This document shows, piece after piece, positions 1 through 5,745 of a stretch of DNA of 15,163 bases. Origin of the DNA: SIG607 sp045614505 (GTDB lineage: Bacteria > Bacillota > Clostridia > Oscillospirales > Acutalibacteraceae); NCBI GenBank assembly GCA_045614505.1, contig JAZLDA010000097.1, positions 1 to 15,163 on the forward strand, given 5' to 3'. The position numbers and the translations under genes are program-made. A model generated the notes under the pieces. It was not told the DNA's origin, made no database searches, and was given only the letters and a program-made list of their open reading frames with translations. Position 1 is the first letter of the stretch. Each line of letters begins with the position of its first letter.

Positions 1-41
1 ACCTCCTTGTACTTTGGTAATGCGGTCGCCAAACCACTACC

Positions 42-70
42 ATTATACTTGGAGGTTTAATTCTTTCCAA
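42..70 (-). promoter_or_regulatory. Sigma-A-like promoter for the gene left of the window
   Basis: On the minus strand TTGGAA (70-65) is followed after exactly 17 nt by TATAAT (47-42). Transcription would start near position 35 and reach the GGAGGT ribosome binding site at 6-1. The anti-Shine-Dalgarno arm ACCTCC (56-51) lies within the spacer, upstream of the start. A transcript from this promoter would therefore lack it, while read-through RNA from further upstream would contain it. Confidence 0.5.
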
Positions 71-133
71 TATTTATTCGTGGCTTGGCACTCGCCTCGC
101 CACGCTTTGTTGTAGCCCTACTCTCTTTATCTT

Positions 134-152
134 CCCCCAGTAGAACTGGGGG
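134..152. repeat. GC-rich inverted repeat (8-bp stem, 3-nt loop)
   Basis: CCCCCAGT (134-141) and ACTGGGGG (145-152) form a perfect 8-bp stem with loop AGA. On the plus strand it is followed by TTTATTT, so it could also act as a weak terminator. Its position at the start of the putative IS200-like end suits a transposon-end hairpin. Confidence 0.6.
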
Positions 153-180
153 TTTATTTCCACGTCTAAAGACACCAATA

Positions 181-214
181 AAAACAGCGACAAGATTTTT
201 CTTGTCGCTGTTTT
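181..214. terminator. Bidirectional rho-independent terminator after potD
   Basis: A perfect 14-bp stem (181-194 with 201-214) with a 6-nt loop (ATTTTT). The core is ACAGCGACAAG/CTTGTCGCTGT, and A4/T4 at the base gives a U-run in both directions. On the minus strand it lies 3 nt after the potD stop codon and is continued by TTTTTATT, so it ends the pot operon. On the plus strand it would stop transcripts coming from the IS-like end. Confidence 0.92.
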
Positions 215-216
215 AT

Positions 217-1323
217 TTAGTACAGTTTAACGTCAATCCAAAGATTTTCGTAGTAGAAACGGATATCGTCGTTAAGGTCGTAATAGTACTCGGTTATTGG
301 CATTTGCTCGGGGTCGGGATATAAAATATCATTTTCATAGTAATAATAGTCAGGATTATTAATTACCGTAATGTTAGGTGAGGCATAACCGATATATTCA
401 GCATTTGCCAGCGCAATTTCCGGCTCTAAAAGGAAGTTAATATAAAGCATAGCTGCTTCATAGTTCTGACAACAAGAGGGGATACAAATGGCATCTACAA
501 AAATATTAGTGCCTTCCTTTGGATAAACAAATGCCAAATCTTCATTAACCTCATACATTGTAAGATAATCGCCTGCATAATAGGGGGCAATAGCAGCTTC
601 TCCTGTTTCCATCTTACCGTAGACTTCATCCATAACATAGGACTGTAAGTACTGTTTTTGGTCTTTGAGAAGATGTGCGGCGCGGTCCCAATCTTTCTTT
701 TCGGTTGAATTAACACTCATACCGCCGTAGAACTGCGCAGTCATAAAGGCGTCTCTTGGATTGGAGAACATAAGTGTCTGGTTTTTATATTTTTCATCCC
801 AGAACACTCCCCAGCTATCGGGAACTTCATCAATCATAGCAGTATTATAAATTATGCCGACCATACCCACATTGTAGGGAACAGAGTACTGATTTTTAGG
901 GTCATAATACTGGTTTTTGTACTGTTTGCCTATATTTTTATAGTTGGATATTTTTGAAGTATCAATTGGTAACAGCATATCCTCATTAATCATTCTGTCA
1001 ATCATATAATCTGACGGAATAATGAGGTCATAGGATACGCCTGCAGTTCTCAGTTGAGAATACATAGTTTCATTACTTTCAAAAGTCGAGTAATTAACTT
1101 TAATGCCCGTAATCCGCTCAAATTCTTTATTAACATCGATGCTTCCGTCTGTACCGTCGGAGATGTATTCACCCCAGTTATATACATTCAGCACAGTTCC
1201 TGTTAAATCATTTTCATAATTTGCATCAAGATTTAAATCGAAATATTCGTATGCACATCCTGAAAATGAACACATTGCAACAACGAGAAGTGATATGAAA
1301 AGTAAATTTAAAATCCGTTTCAT
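217..1323 (-). CDS. potD: Spermidine/putrescine ABC transporter substrate-binding lipoprotein
   Basis: This is the polyamine-binding component that captures spermidine or putrescine outside the membrane and delivers it to PotB/PotC. The 368-residue length is normal for the family. A lipoprotein signal peptide is visible: basic start MKR, hydrophobic stretch, and lipobox FSGC with Cys23 as the lipidation site, as expected in a Gram-positive. Family landmarks follow: NVYNWGEY (about 46-53), FESNETMY (81-88), and YDLIIPSDYMI (98-108). These match the PotD/PotF fold, where the conserved Trp, Tyr and SDY residues line the ligand site. The start codon is ATG preceded by AGAGGT 8 nt upstream. It overlaps the potC stop by 4 nt and is last in the operon, just before a strong terminator. 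Whether it prefers spermidine or putrescine cannot be read from the sequence. Confidence 0.93.
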   Translation of the reverse strand: MKRILNLLFISLLVVAMCSFSGCAYEYFDLNLDANYENDLTGTVLNVYNWGEYISDGTDGSIDVNKEFERITGIKVNYSTFESNETMYSQLRTAGVSYDLIIPSDYMIDRMINEDMLLPIDTSKISNYKNIGKQYKNQYYDPKNQYSVPYNVGMVGIIYNTAMIDEVPDSWGVFWDEKYKNQTLMFSNPRDAFMTAQFYGGMSVNSTEKKDWDRAAHLLKDQKQYLQSYVMDEVYGKMETGEAAIAPYYAGDYLTMYEVNEDLAFVYPKEGTNIFVDAICIPSCCQNYEAAMLYINFLLEPEIALANAEYIGYASPNITVINNPDYYYYENDILYPDPEQMPITEYYYDLNDDIRFYYENLWIDVKLY

Positions 1324-2123
1324 CTGCTCATACCTCTTTTCTTTTCGGAGTGGCTTAATGTAACATTATAAAGCAACATTAAGGCAAATACTGTAATGAA
1401 GATTAGAGTAGACAGAGCATAGGTGTCAGGTGTAACTGTACGCTTCGTCATATTGTAAATAACAATGGGCAGGGTCTGATAATGACCGCAGGTAAAATAA
1501 CTTATAACAAAGTCGTCCAGAGACAGGGTAAACGCCATTATGAAGCCTGTAAAAATTCCGCTTGAAATTGAAGGAAGCACAACCTTGAAAAATGCCTTTA
1601 TAGGTGTACATCCCAAATCCATAGCAGCTTGCGCAAGTGCAGGGTCTGTCTGTCGGAGTTTTGGTAATACCGACAAAATAACATAGGGAAGGTTAAATGT
1701 AATATGAGCTATCAGAACAGTAAAGAAACCCAGGGATTCGGCAAGACCAAACATCTTTCCGCAGAAAATAAAGAGCAGCATAAGAGAAACACCGGTAACA
1801 ATATCAGCATTCATCATAGGGATATTGGTAACCGACATAATGGCAGATTTTGCAAGCTTGCTTCTGAGCGTCGTAATTCCCACTGCTGCTGCCGTGCCAA
1901 GCACCGTTGAAACGGTCGCAGACATCACAGCGATAAGCAATGTGTGTTTAAGCGCATCCAACATTTCACCGTTAAATACAAGTTCTCCGTACCAGTCAAG
2001 GGAAAAACCCTCAAAAACCCACACGCTGGAGCCACTGTTAAAGGAAAACACAATCATAACGGCAATAGGTGCATAAAGGAAAAGTATGACAAGCGCCATG
2101 TATATCTTTGATAGTATTTTCAA
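1320..2123 (-). CDS. potC: Spermidine/putrescine ABC transporter permease PotC
   Basis: This is an inner-membrane permease forming half of the translocation channel with PotB. It has 267 residues, usual for PotC. Several hydrophobic segments are visible, including about 8-27, 62-83, 110-121, 133-152 and 190-206, with another near the C-terminus. The cytoplasmic EAA loop that docks on the ATPase reads AAMDLGCTPIKAFFKVVLP (about 166-184) and keeps the conserved Gly171. The motif SLDDFVIS (201-208) is typical of PotC/YdcV-type permeases. The start codon is TTG within a TTGA overlap with the potB stop, supported by GGAGGT 8 nt upstream. Position between potB and potD, with 4-nt overlaps on both sides, indicates coupled translation. 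Confidence 0.93.
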   Translation of the reverse strand: MKILSKIYMALVILFLYAPIAVMIVFSFNSGSSVWVFEGFSLDWYGELVFNGEMLDALKHTLLIAVMSATVSTVLGTAAAVGITTLRSKLAKSAIMSVTNIPMMNADIVTGVSLMLLFIFCGKMFGLAESLGFFTVLIAHITFNLPYVILSVLPKLRQTDPALAQAAMDLGCTPIKAFFKVVLPSISSGIFTGFIMAFTLSLDDFVISYFTCGHYQTLPIVIYNMTKRTVTPDTYALSTLIFITVFALMLLYNVTLSHSEKKRGMSR

Positions 2124-2947
2124 AGTACGACACCTCCGTCCTCATCAGCTGAAAATCTGTTCATTATGAACAGAGAAACGAGAATGATAGCCATCAGCAC
2201 AAGGGAAATAGCAGAGGCAACATTATAGTAATCGGGACCTAAATGGAAGAGATACTCAATCACGTCACCGATAAGCATGGTTTTGTTGCCGCCCAGTTTT
2301 TGTGAAATGTAAAAGGTGCTCACACTGGGAACAAACACCATTGTAATACCTGAGATAACACCGGGCATACTTAGGGGTAAAATAACCTTTTTGATAACTC
2401 TGAAGCGGTTTGCGCCTAAATCCTCCGCAGCTTCTGTAAGAGAAACGTCTATTTTTGACATAACGTTAAAAATCGGAAGGACCATATATGGTAAAAAGTC
2501 ATATACCATACCGAGAATTACCGTTCCCGGACGGTTGATGAGATGCAACGGCTCAAAGCCGAGCTTACTTAAGAATGTGTTAATAATACCGGTATTAGAG
2601 AGTATGGTTATCCATGAATATGTACGAATGAGGAAGTTGGTCCACATTGGAAGCATGGTTAGAATCATCATCATTCGTTGTGTGCCGGGCTTACATTTTG
2701 TCATAAAATATGCCAGAGGATAAGCGATTATAAGCGTAATCGCCGTGGAGATAAAGGCGTATAAAAGAGAAATCAAAAAAGCATTTTTGTATCTGCCTAA
2801 ATCAGAAAAATTAGAAAAAGAAAAATTCCCCGCAGCATCGGTCAAGGCATAATAACCCATTATAAACAGCGGCACGATTATGAAAAGTGCCGACCAAATA
2901 ATATAAGGGGCGCGGAGAAGTTTTTGTCCTAGTGAGGATTTTTTCAC
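2120..2947 (-). CDS. potB: Spermidine/putrescine ABC transporter permease PotB
   Basis: This is the second permease of the polyamine importer, pairing with PotC and contacting PotA. It has 275 residues. Hydrophobic segments appear at about 14-33, 58-81, 92-110, 142-160 and 196-212, with a final one near 240-262. The EAA docking loop is EAAEDLGANRFRVIKKVILP (172-191), with the invariant Gly178. The N-terminus begins MKKSS and has no signal peptide, as expected. The start is GTG in a GTGA overlap with the potA stop, and AGGAGG lies 7 nt upstream. A nearby ATG is in another frame. Overlaps on both sides place it firmly in the operon. Confidence 0.93.
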   Translation of the reverse strand: MKKSSLGQKLLRAPYIIWSALFIIVPLFIMGYYALTDAAGNFSFSNFSDLGRYKNAFLISLLYAFISTAITLIIAYPLAYFMTKCKPGTQRMMMILTMLPMWTNFLIRTYSWITILSNTGIINTFLSKLGFEPLHLINRPGTVILGMVYDFLPYMVLPIFNVMSKIDVSLTEAAEDLGANRFRVIKKVILPLSMPGVISGITMVFVPSVSTFYISQKLGGNKTMLIGDVIEYLFHLGPDYYNVASAISLVLMAIILVSLFIMNRFSADEDGGVVL

Positions 2948-4062
2948 TCTTCATCCTCCTCTAAATCGGAGAGATGCTCCATTTCATCACTATAGGTGCT
3001 GTAGTCACCGTATTTGCCCGAATATTCGGATTTCTTCATAATATGAATTGCGTCGGGTTCAATAAACAGTCCTACATGCTCGTCAACCTTATGTTCATCG
3101 GTAGTTTGTATCATCCACTTAAAACCACCGATGTCAACGATTATTTCATAGTGAACGCCAAGGAAGGTAACAGATGTGACAGTACCGGTAAGCATACCTT
3201 TTTCAACCGGAACTATATCAACGTCTTCAGGTCGAACTACAACATCTACCTTTTCGCCCACAGCAAAACCTGCATCAAGGCAAGGGAAAACCTGACCGGA
3301 AAATTCCGCCAAATAGTCCTTTTTCATAACACCGTCAAGTATGTTGGATTCTCCTATAAAATCAGCTACAAACGCATTATTTGGCTCGTTATAAATATCT
3401 TGAGGTGTGCCTATCTGCTGAATTTTACCGTTATCCATAACTACGACACGGTCAGACATAGAAAGCGCTTCTTCCTGGTCGTGTGTAACAAAGATAAATG
3501 TTATACCCAACTGTTGCTGAATTTTCTTAAGCTCGTTTTGCATATCCCTGCGCAGCTTTAAGTCCAGTGCAGCAAGAGGCTCATCCAAAAGCAACACTCT
3601 CGGATTGTTTGCAATAGCACGGGCTATAGCTACACGTTGTTGCTGACCGCCTGACAAATTATGAATTTTTCTTTTCTCCATACCGCTTAAGTTTACCAGC
3701 GCCATCATCTCGGTAACCTTCGCTTTTATTTCCTCTTCAGGTACCTTTTTAAGCCGTAAACCGAAAGCAACATTCTCAAAAACATTCAGGTGAGGGAAGA
3801 GGGCGTACCTCTGAAAGATAGTATTAACCTGTCTTTTATGTGCAGGCACACTGTTGATTTTCTCGCCCGAAAAAATAATATCACCATTATCGGGCTCAAG
3901 AAAACCGGCAATAACGCGAAGTGTTGTGGTTTTACCGCAGCCTGAAGGTCCGAGGAGAGTTATAAATTCCTTGTCTCTGATATTGAGATTGATACCGTCA
4001 AGAACCTTTTCACCCTCAAAGGACATGGTGATGTTTTTTAATTCAATAATATTGTTGTCCAT
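2944..4062 (-). CDS. potA: Spermidine/putrescine ABC transporter ATP-binding protein
   Basis: This is the ATPase that powers polyamine import. It has 372 residues. The nucleotide-binding domain shows Walker A GPSGCGKTT (38-46), Q-loop Gln84 in FQRYALFPH, ABC signature LSGGQQQR (136-143), Walker B LLLDEP (157-162), D-loop AALD, and switch His194 in VTHDQEEA. The C-terminal third (from about 240) looks like the TOBE-type regulatory domain of PotA/MalK-like ATPases and ends in an acidic tail (DLEEDEE). Conventional PotA has FQSYALFPH; here Ser is Arg, a modest variation. The start is ATG with AAAGGGGG 8 nt upstream. It is the first gene of the operon and is preceded by a long structured leader. 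No regulator gene such as the Xre type sometimes found before pot operons is present. Confidence 0.95.
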   Translation of the reverse strand: MDNNIIELKNITMSFEGEKVLDGINLNIRDKEFITLLGPSGCGKTTTLRVIAGFLEPDNGDIIFSGEKINSVPAHKRQVNTIFQRYALFPHLNVFENVAFGLRLKKVPEEEIKAKVTEMMALVNLSGMEKRKIHNLSGGQQQRVAIARAIANNPRVLLLDEPLAALDLKLRRDMQNELKKIQQQLGITFIFVTHDQEEALSMSDRVVVMDNGKIQQIGTPQDIYNEPNNAFVADFIGESNILDGVMKKDYLAEFSGQVFPCLDAGFAVGEKVDVVVRPEDVDIVPVEKGMLTGTVTSVTFLGVHYEIIVDIGGFKWMIQTTDEHKVDEHVGLFIEPDAIHIMKKSEYSGKYGDYSTYSDEMEHLSDLEEDEE

Positions 4063-4078
4063 TCAAGCATCCCCCTTT

Positions 4079-4096
4079 GCGGTCACTTTGTGCCGC
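4079..4096 (-). promoter_or_regulatory. Hairpin directly upstream of the potA ribosome binding site
   Basis: On the minus strand GCGGCAC (4096-4090) pairs with GTG and CCGC (4086-4079), with one bulged A. The last pairs end exactly where the AAAGGGGG ribosome binding site begins. This hairpin leaves the site open, and it competes with the longer pairing that uses CCGCAAAGGG. Confidence 0.45.
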
Positions 4097-4127
4097 CAAA
4101 GCATTTATTGCTCTGCGCGATACCTGC

Positions 4128-4163
4128 AAAAACTTTGCTTACTGCCGACCCGCAAAGAGTTTT
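4128..4163 (-). promoter_or_regulatory. Leader hairpin competing with a ribosome-binding-site pairing
   Basis: AAAACTTTGC (4129-4138, plus strand) is complementary to GCAAAG-AG-TTTT (4152-4163), giving a stem of about 10 bp with a 2-nt bulge and a 13-nt loop. On the minus strand the stem is followed by TTTTTG, so it may be a weak terminator or pause site. Its CTTTGC arm is also complementary to the potA ribosome-binding region. Confidence 0.45.
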
Positions 4164-4237
4164 CATAGTACTAATAATGGTAAAACGACTATGGCAAGTA
4201 GGCTTTGATTTTGCTCTCAACACAGATGCTCAGAATA

Positions 4238-4251
4238 GTATGAATTCATAC
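4238..4251. promoter_or_regulatory. 14-bp perfect palindrome, possible operator
   Basis: GTATGAATTCATAC is its own reverse complement across all 14 positions. It sits between the pot terminator-like stem and the potA-proximal hairpins. A dimeric repressor site is possible, but I cannot assign a regulator. Its AT-rich composition raises the chance of coincidence somewhat. Confidence 0.35.
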
Positions 4252-4252
4252 C

Positions 4253-4310
4253 AAAAAAAGACCGCTAATCTCTGTACACATAAATGAGCCGGAAGAAATA
4301 AAATTAGCAG
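4253..4310 (-). terminator. Terminator-like stem with U-run inside the pot leader
   Basis: On the minus strand CTGCTAAT (4310-4303) pairs with ATTAGCGG (4269-4262), 8 pairs including one wobble, across a 33-nt loop. It is followed by TC and then seven Ts (4259-4253). A small GCAC/GTGC hairpin (4311-4314 region with 4322-4325) just upstream could influence its folding. The large loop makes it weaker than a textbook terminator. It could be an attenuator for pot, or the terminator of an unseen short transcript. Confidence 0.35.
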
Positions 4311-4357
4311 CACAGTTTGGGGTGCAGAAACAACGGTAAAAATATCGGAATGAAATC

Positions 4358-4377
4358 ATTATTCATTTTAGAATAAT
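4358..4377. repeat. Inverted repeat overlapping the candidate pot -10 box
   Basis: ATTATTC (4358-4364) and GAATAAT (4371-4377) form a perfect 7-bp inverted repeat with a 6-bp AT-rich spacer. One arm covers the putative -10 hexamer, a placement that would suit a repressor operator. No regulator family is assigned. Confidence 0.35.
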
Positions 4378-4386
4378 ATATTGCAA
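4358..4386 (-). promoter_or_regulatory. Candidate pot operon promoter
   Basis: On the minus strand TTGCAA (4386-4381) is followed after 17 nt by AATAAT (4363-4358). Transcription would start near 4351, leaving a leader of about 290 nt before potA. The -10 box overlaps one arm of the inverted repeat at 4358-4377. The region is AT-rich, so chance matches are likely, and a promoter closer to potA is not excluded. Confidence 0.35.
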
Positions 4387-4390
4387 AATT

Positions 4391-4440
4391 CCCTTGTTGT
4401 CAAGAGTTTTTTTGACAGTTTTTGATGAATTACGCAAGGG
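4391..4440. repeat. Nested imperfect inverted repeat in the divergent region
   Basis: The outer arms CCCTTG (4391-4396) and CAAGGG (4435-4440) enclose an inner hairpin, TGTCAA (4398-4403) with TTGACA (4412-4417). It lies between the putative pot and ruvC promoters, so it could insulate them or bind a protein. No further function is visible. Confidence 0.35.
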
Positions 4441-4573
4441 AAGAATATGGAAATTGCAAATACTCCGTTTTTCTCGTTATTGCTTCAAATTTCTCGCAAA
4501 TTCTCGTTTTTTATATAGAGGATTTCTTGTTAAATAATTTATAAATATTTTATTAAAATTTAACGCAATGCTA

Positions 4574-4602
4574 TTGCCGTAAAGAACAAAATGTGGTATA
4601 AT
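4574..4602 (+). promoter_or_regulatory. Promoter of the ruvC-led gene run
   Basis: TTGCCG (4574-4579), a 17-nt spacer, then TATAAT (4597-4602) preceded by TGG give a sigma-A promoter with an extended -10. The start would be near 4609, leaving a leader of about 25 nt before ruvC. The 70 nt upstream is strongly AT-rich and could act as an UP element. No clear LexA/DinR box (GAAC-N4-GTTC type) overlaps it. Confidence 0.8.
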
Positions 4603-4635
4603 AAACCAAATATGCGATAAAGAGAGGTGTGCGCT

Positions 4636-5139
4636 GTGATAATTTTGGGTATAGATCCAGGCTATGCACTCATAGGGTACGGTGTGATTTCTTATGACAG
4701 CGGACGCTTTAAGACCGTTAATTTCGGAGCGATAACCACTCCATCAGATATGGAGTTTCCGGCACGCCTTGAAGTTATTCATCGTGATATGAATCAGTTG
4801 TTTAAGGAATTCAAACCTGACGCTTTATCAATAGAAAAATTGTTTTTCAACACCAACACCACAACGGCAATTGATGTTGCACAGGCAAGAGGAGTTATTC
4901 TTCTTGCGGCACAATCTAATAATGTGCCCGTATTTGAATATACGCCTCTGCAGGTTAAATCGGCCGTCACCGGATTCGGCAGAGCGGAAAAATCCCAGGT
5001 TATGGAAATGACACGCTCGCTTCTCGGTCTTTCTAAAGTACCGAAACCCGACGATACTGCAGATGCTCTTGCTATCGCTATTTGTCACGCCAATACCGGA
5101 ACAGGAAAATTTGCATCACTTATGAAAGGGGAATTATAA
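4636..5139 (+). CDS. ruvC: Crossover junction endodeoxyribonuclease RuvC
   Basis: RuvC cuts Holliday junctions symmetrically after RuvAB has branch-migrated them during recombinational repair. Starting at GTG 4636, the protein has 167 residues, normal for the family, and the first catalytic Asp falls at position 7 as in E. coli. All four acidic catalytic positions are present: Asp7 in GIDPG, Glu67 in SIEKLFF, and Asp140 and Asp143 in KPDDTADAL. I prefer 4636 because GAGAGG (4622-4627) sits 8 nt before it. An in-frame GTG at 4627 lies inside that ribosome binding site. A strong promoter precedes it. Its stop codon directly abuts the ruvA ATG. RuvC rather than RecU argues for Clostridia over Bacilli. 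Confidence 0.96.
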   Translation: MIILGIDPGYALIGYGVISYDSGRFKTVNFGAITTPSDMEFPARLEVIHRDMNQLFKEFKPDALSIEKLFFNTNTTTAIDVAQARGVILLAAQSNNVPVFEYTPLQVKSAVTGFGRAEKSQVMEMTRSLLGLSKVPKPDDTADALAIAICHANTGTGKFASLMKGEL

Positions 5140-5742
5140 ATGCTTGCTTCACTCAGAGGACAGCTTACTTATTTAGAACCGACCTATTGCATTATTGAAT
5201 GCTCCGGTGTAGGTTTTCGCTGTTCAATAACAGCCAAAACTCTCGGTTTGATGCCGCCAATCGGTAAAGAAGTTAAGCTTTATACCTATATGTCTGTAAA
5301 AGAGGATGCAATTGATCTGTACGGTTTTTCCGATATGGACGAGCTTAATTGCTTTAAACTGATTACCTCTGTAAGCGGTGTTGGTCCTAAAATCGGCATT
5401 GCTCTTCTTTCGACATTTAATGCTGAGCAGATTTCGTTGCATATTGCCGGTAACAACCCTAAAGCTCTTACCGCAGCTTCAGGTGTTGGATTAAAACTTG
5501 CGCAACGAATAATTTTAGAACTTAAGGATAAGGTGGCAAGTCTTCCCGGCGGAACAAGTGATGAAGTTGTTTCTGTAGGTAATGCAGTTAGTAACACAAA
5601 TTCCAGAGAGGCGATTTCTGCACTTGTTTCTCTCGGATATTCCCAGAGTGAGGCTTCATTAGCAGTCGGCAAATTCTCACCGGATCTGCCGGTGGAAGCT
5701 CTTATAAGAGATGCTCTCAAACTACTTTCGAGGCAGGTGTAA
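5140..5742 (+). CDS. ruvA: Holliday junction branch migration protein RuvA
   Basis: RuvA binds the four-way junction as a tetramer and loads the RuvB motor. The 200-residue protein has an N-terminal OB-fold (about 1-62, starting MLASLRGQL). Two helix-hairpin-helix motifs follow, at SVSGVGPKIG (77-86) and AASGVGLKLA (112-121). A linker (about 135-155) leads to the C-terminal three-helix domain (about 155-198) that contacts RuvB. The ATG follows the ruvC stop with no gap, and AAAGGGG lies within the end of ruvC, so translation is probably coupled. The gene is complete and typical of the family. Confidence 0.97.
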   Translation: MLASLRGQLTYLEPTYCIIECSGVGFRCSITAKTLGLMPPIGKEVKLYTYMSVKEDAIDLYGFSDMDELNCFKLITSVSGVGPKIGIALLSTFNAEQISLHIAGNNPKALTAASGVGLKLAQRIILELKDKVASLPGGTSDEVVSVGNAVSNTNSREAISALVSLGYSQSEASLAVGKFSPDLPVEALIRDALKLLSRQV

Positions 5743-5745
5743 CAA

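Larger units (their letters stand above)
1..160 (-). mobile_element. Probable 5' end of an IS200/IS605-type element (transposase outside window)
   Basis: Read on the minus strand, this stretch has the layout of an IS200-like left end. First comes a GC-rich hairpin (134-141 pairing with 145-152, loop AGA), then a second hairpin (79-84 with 99-104, with an inner GGC/GCC pairing). After that comes a sigma-A-like promoter, then a long imperfect stem (1-56) whose last arm is GGAGGT at 6-1. That GGAGGT is a Shine-Dalgarno sequence pointing off the left edge, so a minus-strand gene should start a few bases outside the window. The tnpA identity is inferred from the layout and from similarity to remembered IS200-like ends; no transposase residue is visible. 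The outer boundary is uncertain but lies before the terminator at 181. It could instead be the leader of an ordinary gene. Confidence 0.45.
4063..4351 (-). promoter_or_regulatory. Candidate structured 5' leader of the pot operon
   Basis: If transcription starts from the candidate promoter near 4358-4386, the potA leader is about 290 nt, long enough for a cis-regulatory RNA. Close to potA, CTCTTTGCGG (minus strand, 4159-4150) can pair over 10 positions, one of them a U.G wobble, with CCGCAAAGGG (4082-4073), which includes part of the Shine-Dalgarno sequence. The same CTTTGC arm can instead pair with GCAAAG (4138-4133), closing the hairpin at 4128-4163. A third hairpin (4079-4096) abuts the ribosome binding site. 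I do not recognise a named riboswitch class. No convincing ORF with a ribosome binding site was found here on either strand. Confidence 0.4.

Noticed and set aside
85..324. 79-aa plus-strand ORF across the IS-like end and the end of potD
   Set aside because: It runs through the terminator stem and antisense to potD, has no ribosome binding site, and its residues are a translation of hairpins and the opposite strand.
2974..3561. 195-aa plus-strand ORF opposite potA
   Set aside because: It is antisense to an intact, well-conserved ATPase gene; the length comes from the codon bias of potA.
4090..4287. 65-aa plus-strand ORF in the divergent intergenic region
   Set aside because: No Shine-Dalgarno sequence, no recognisable composition, and it overlaps the structured pot leader.
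4063..4380. Known riboswitch (c-di-GMP-I was considered because of CGCAAAG-like strings)
   Set aside because: The conserved receptor parts around such strings are missing on both strands; only the short GCAAAG motif recurs.
4581..4600. Possible LexA/DinR box near the ruvC promoter (GAAC at 4584)
   Set aside because: The second half-site does not match GTTC (TGTG is found), so SOS control cannot be supported from this sequence.
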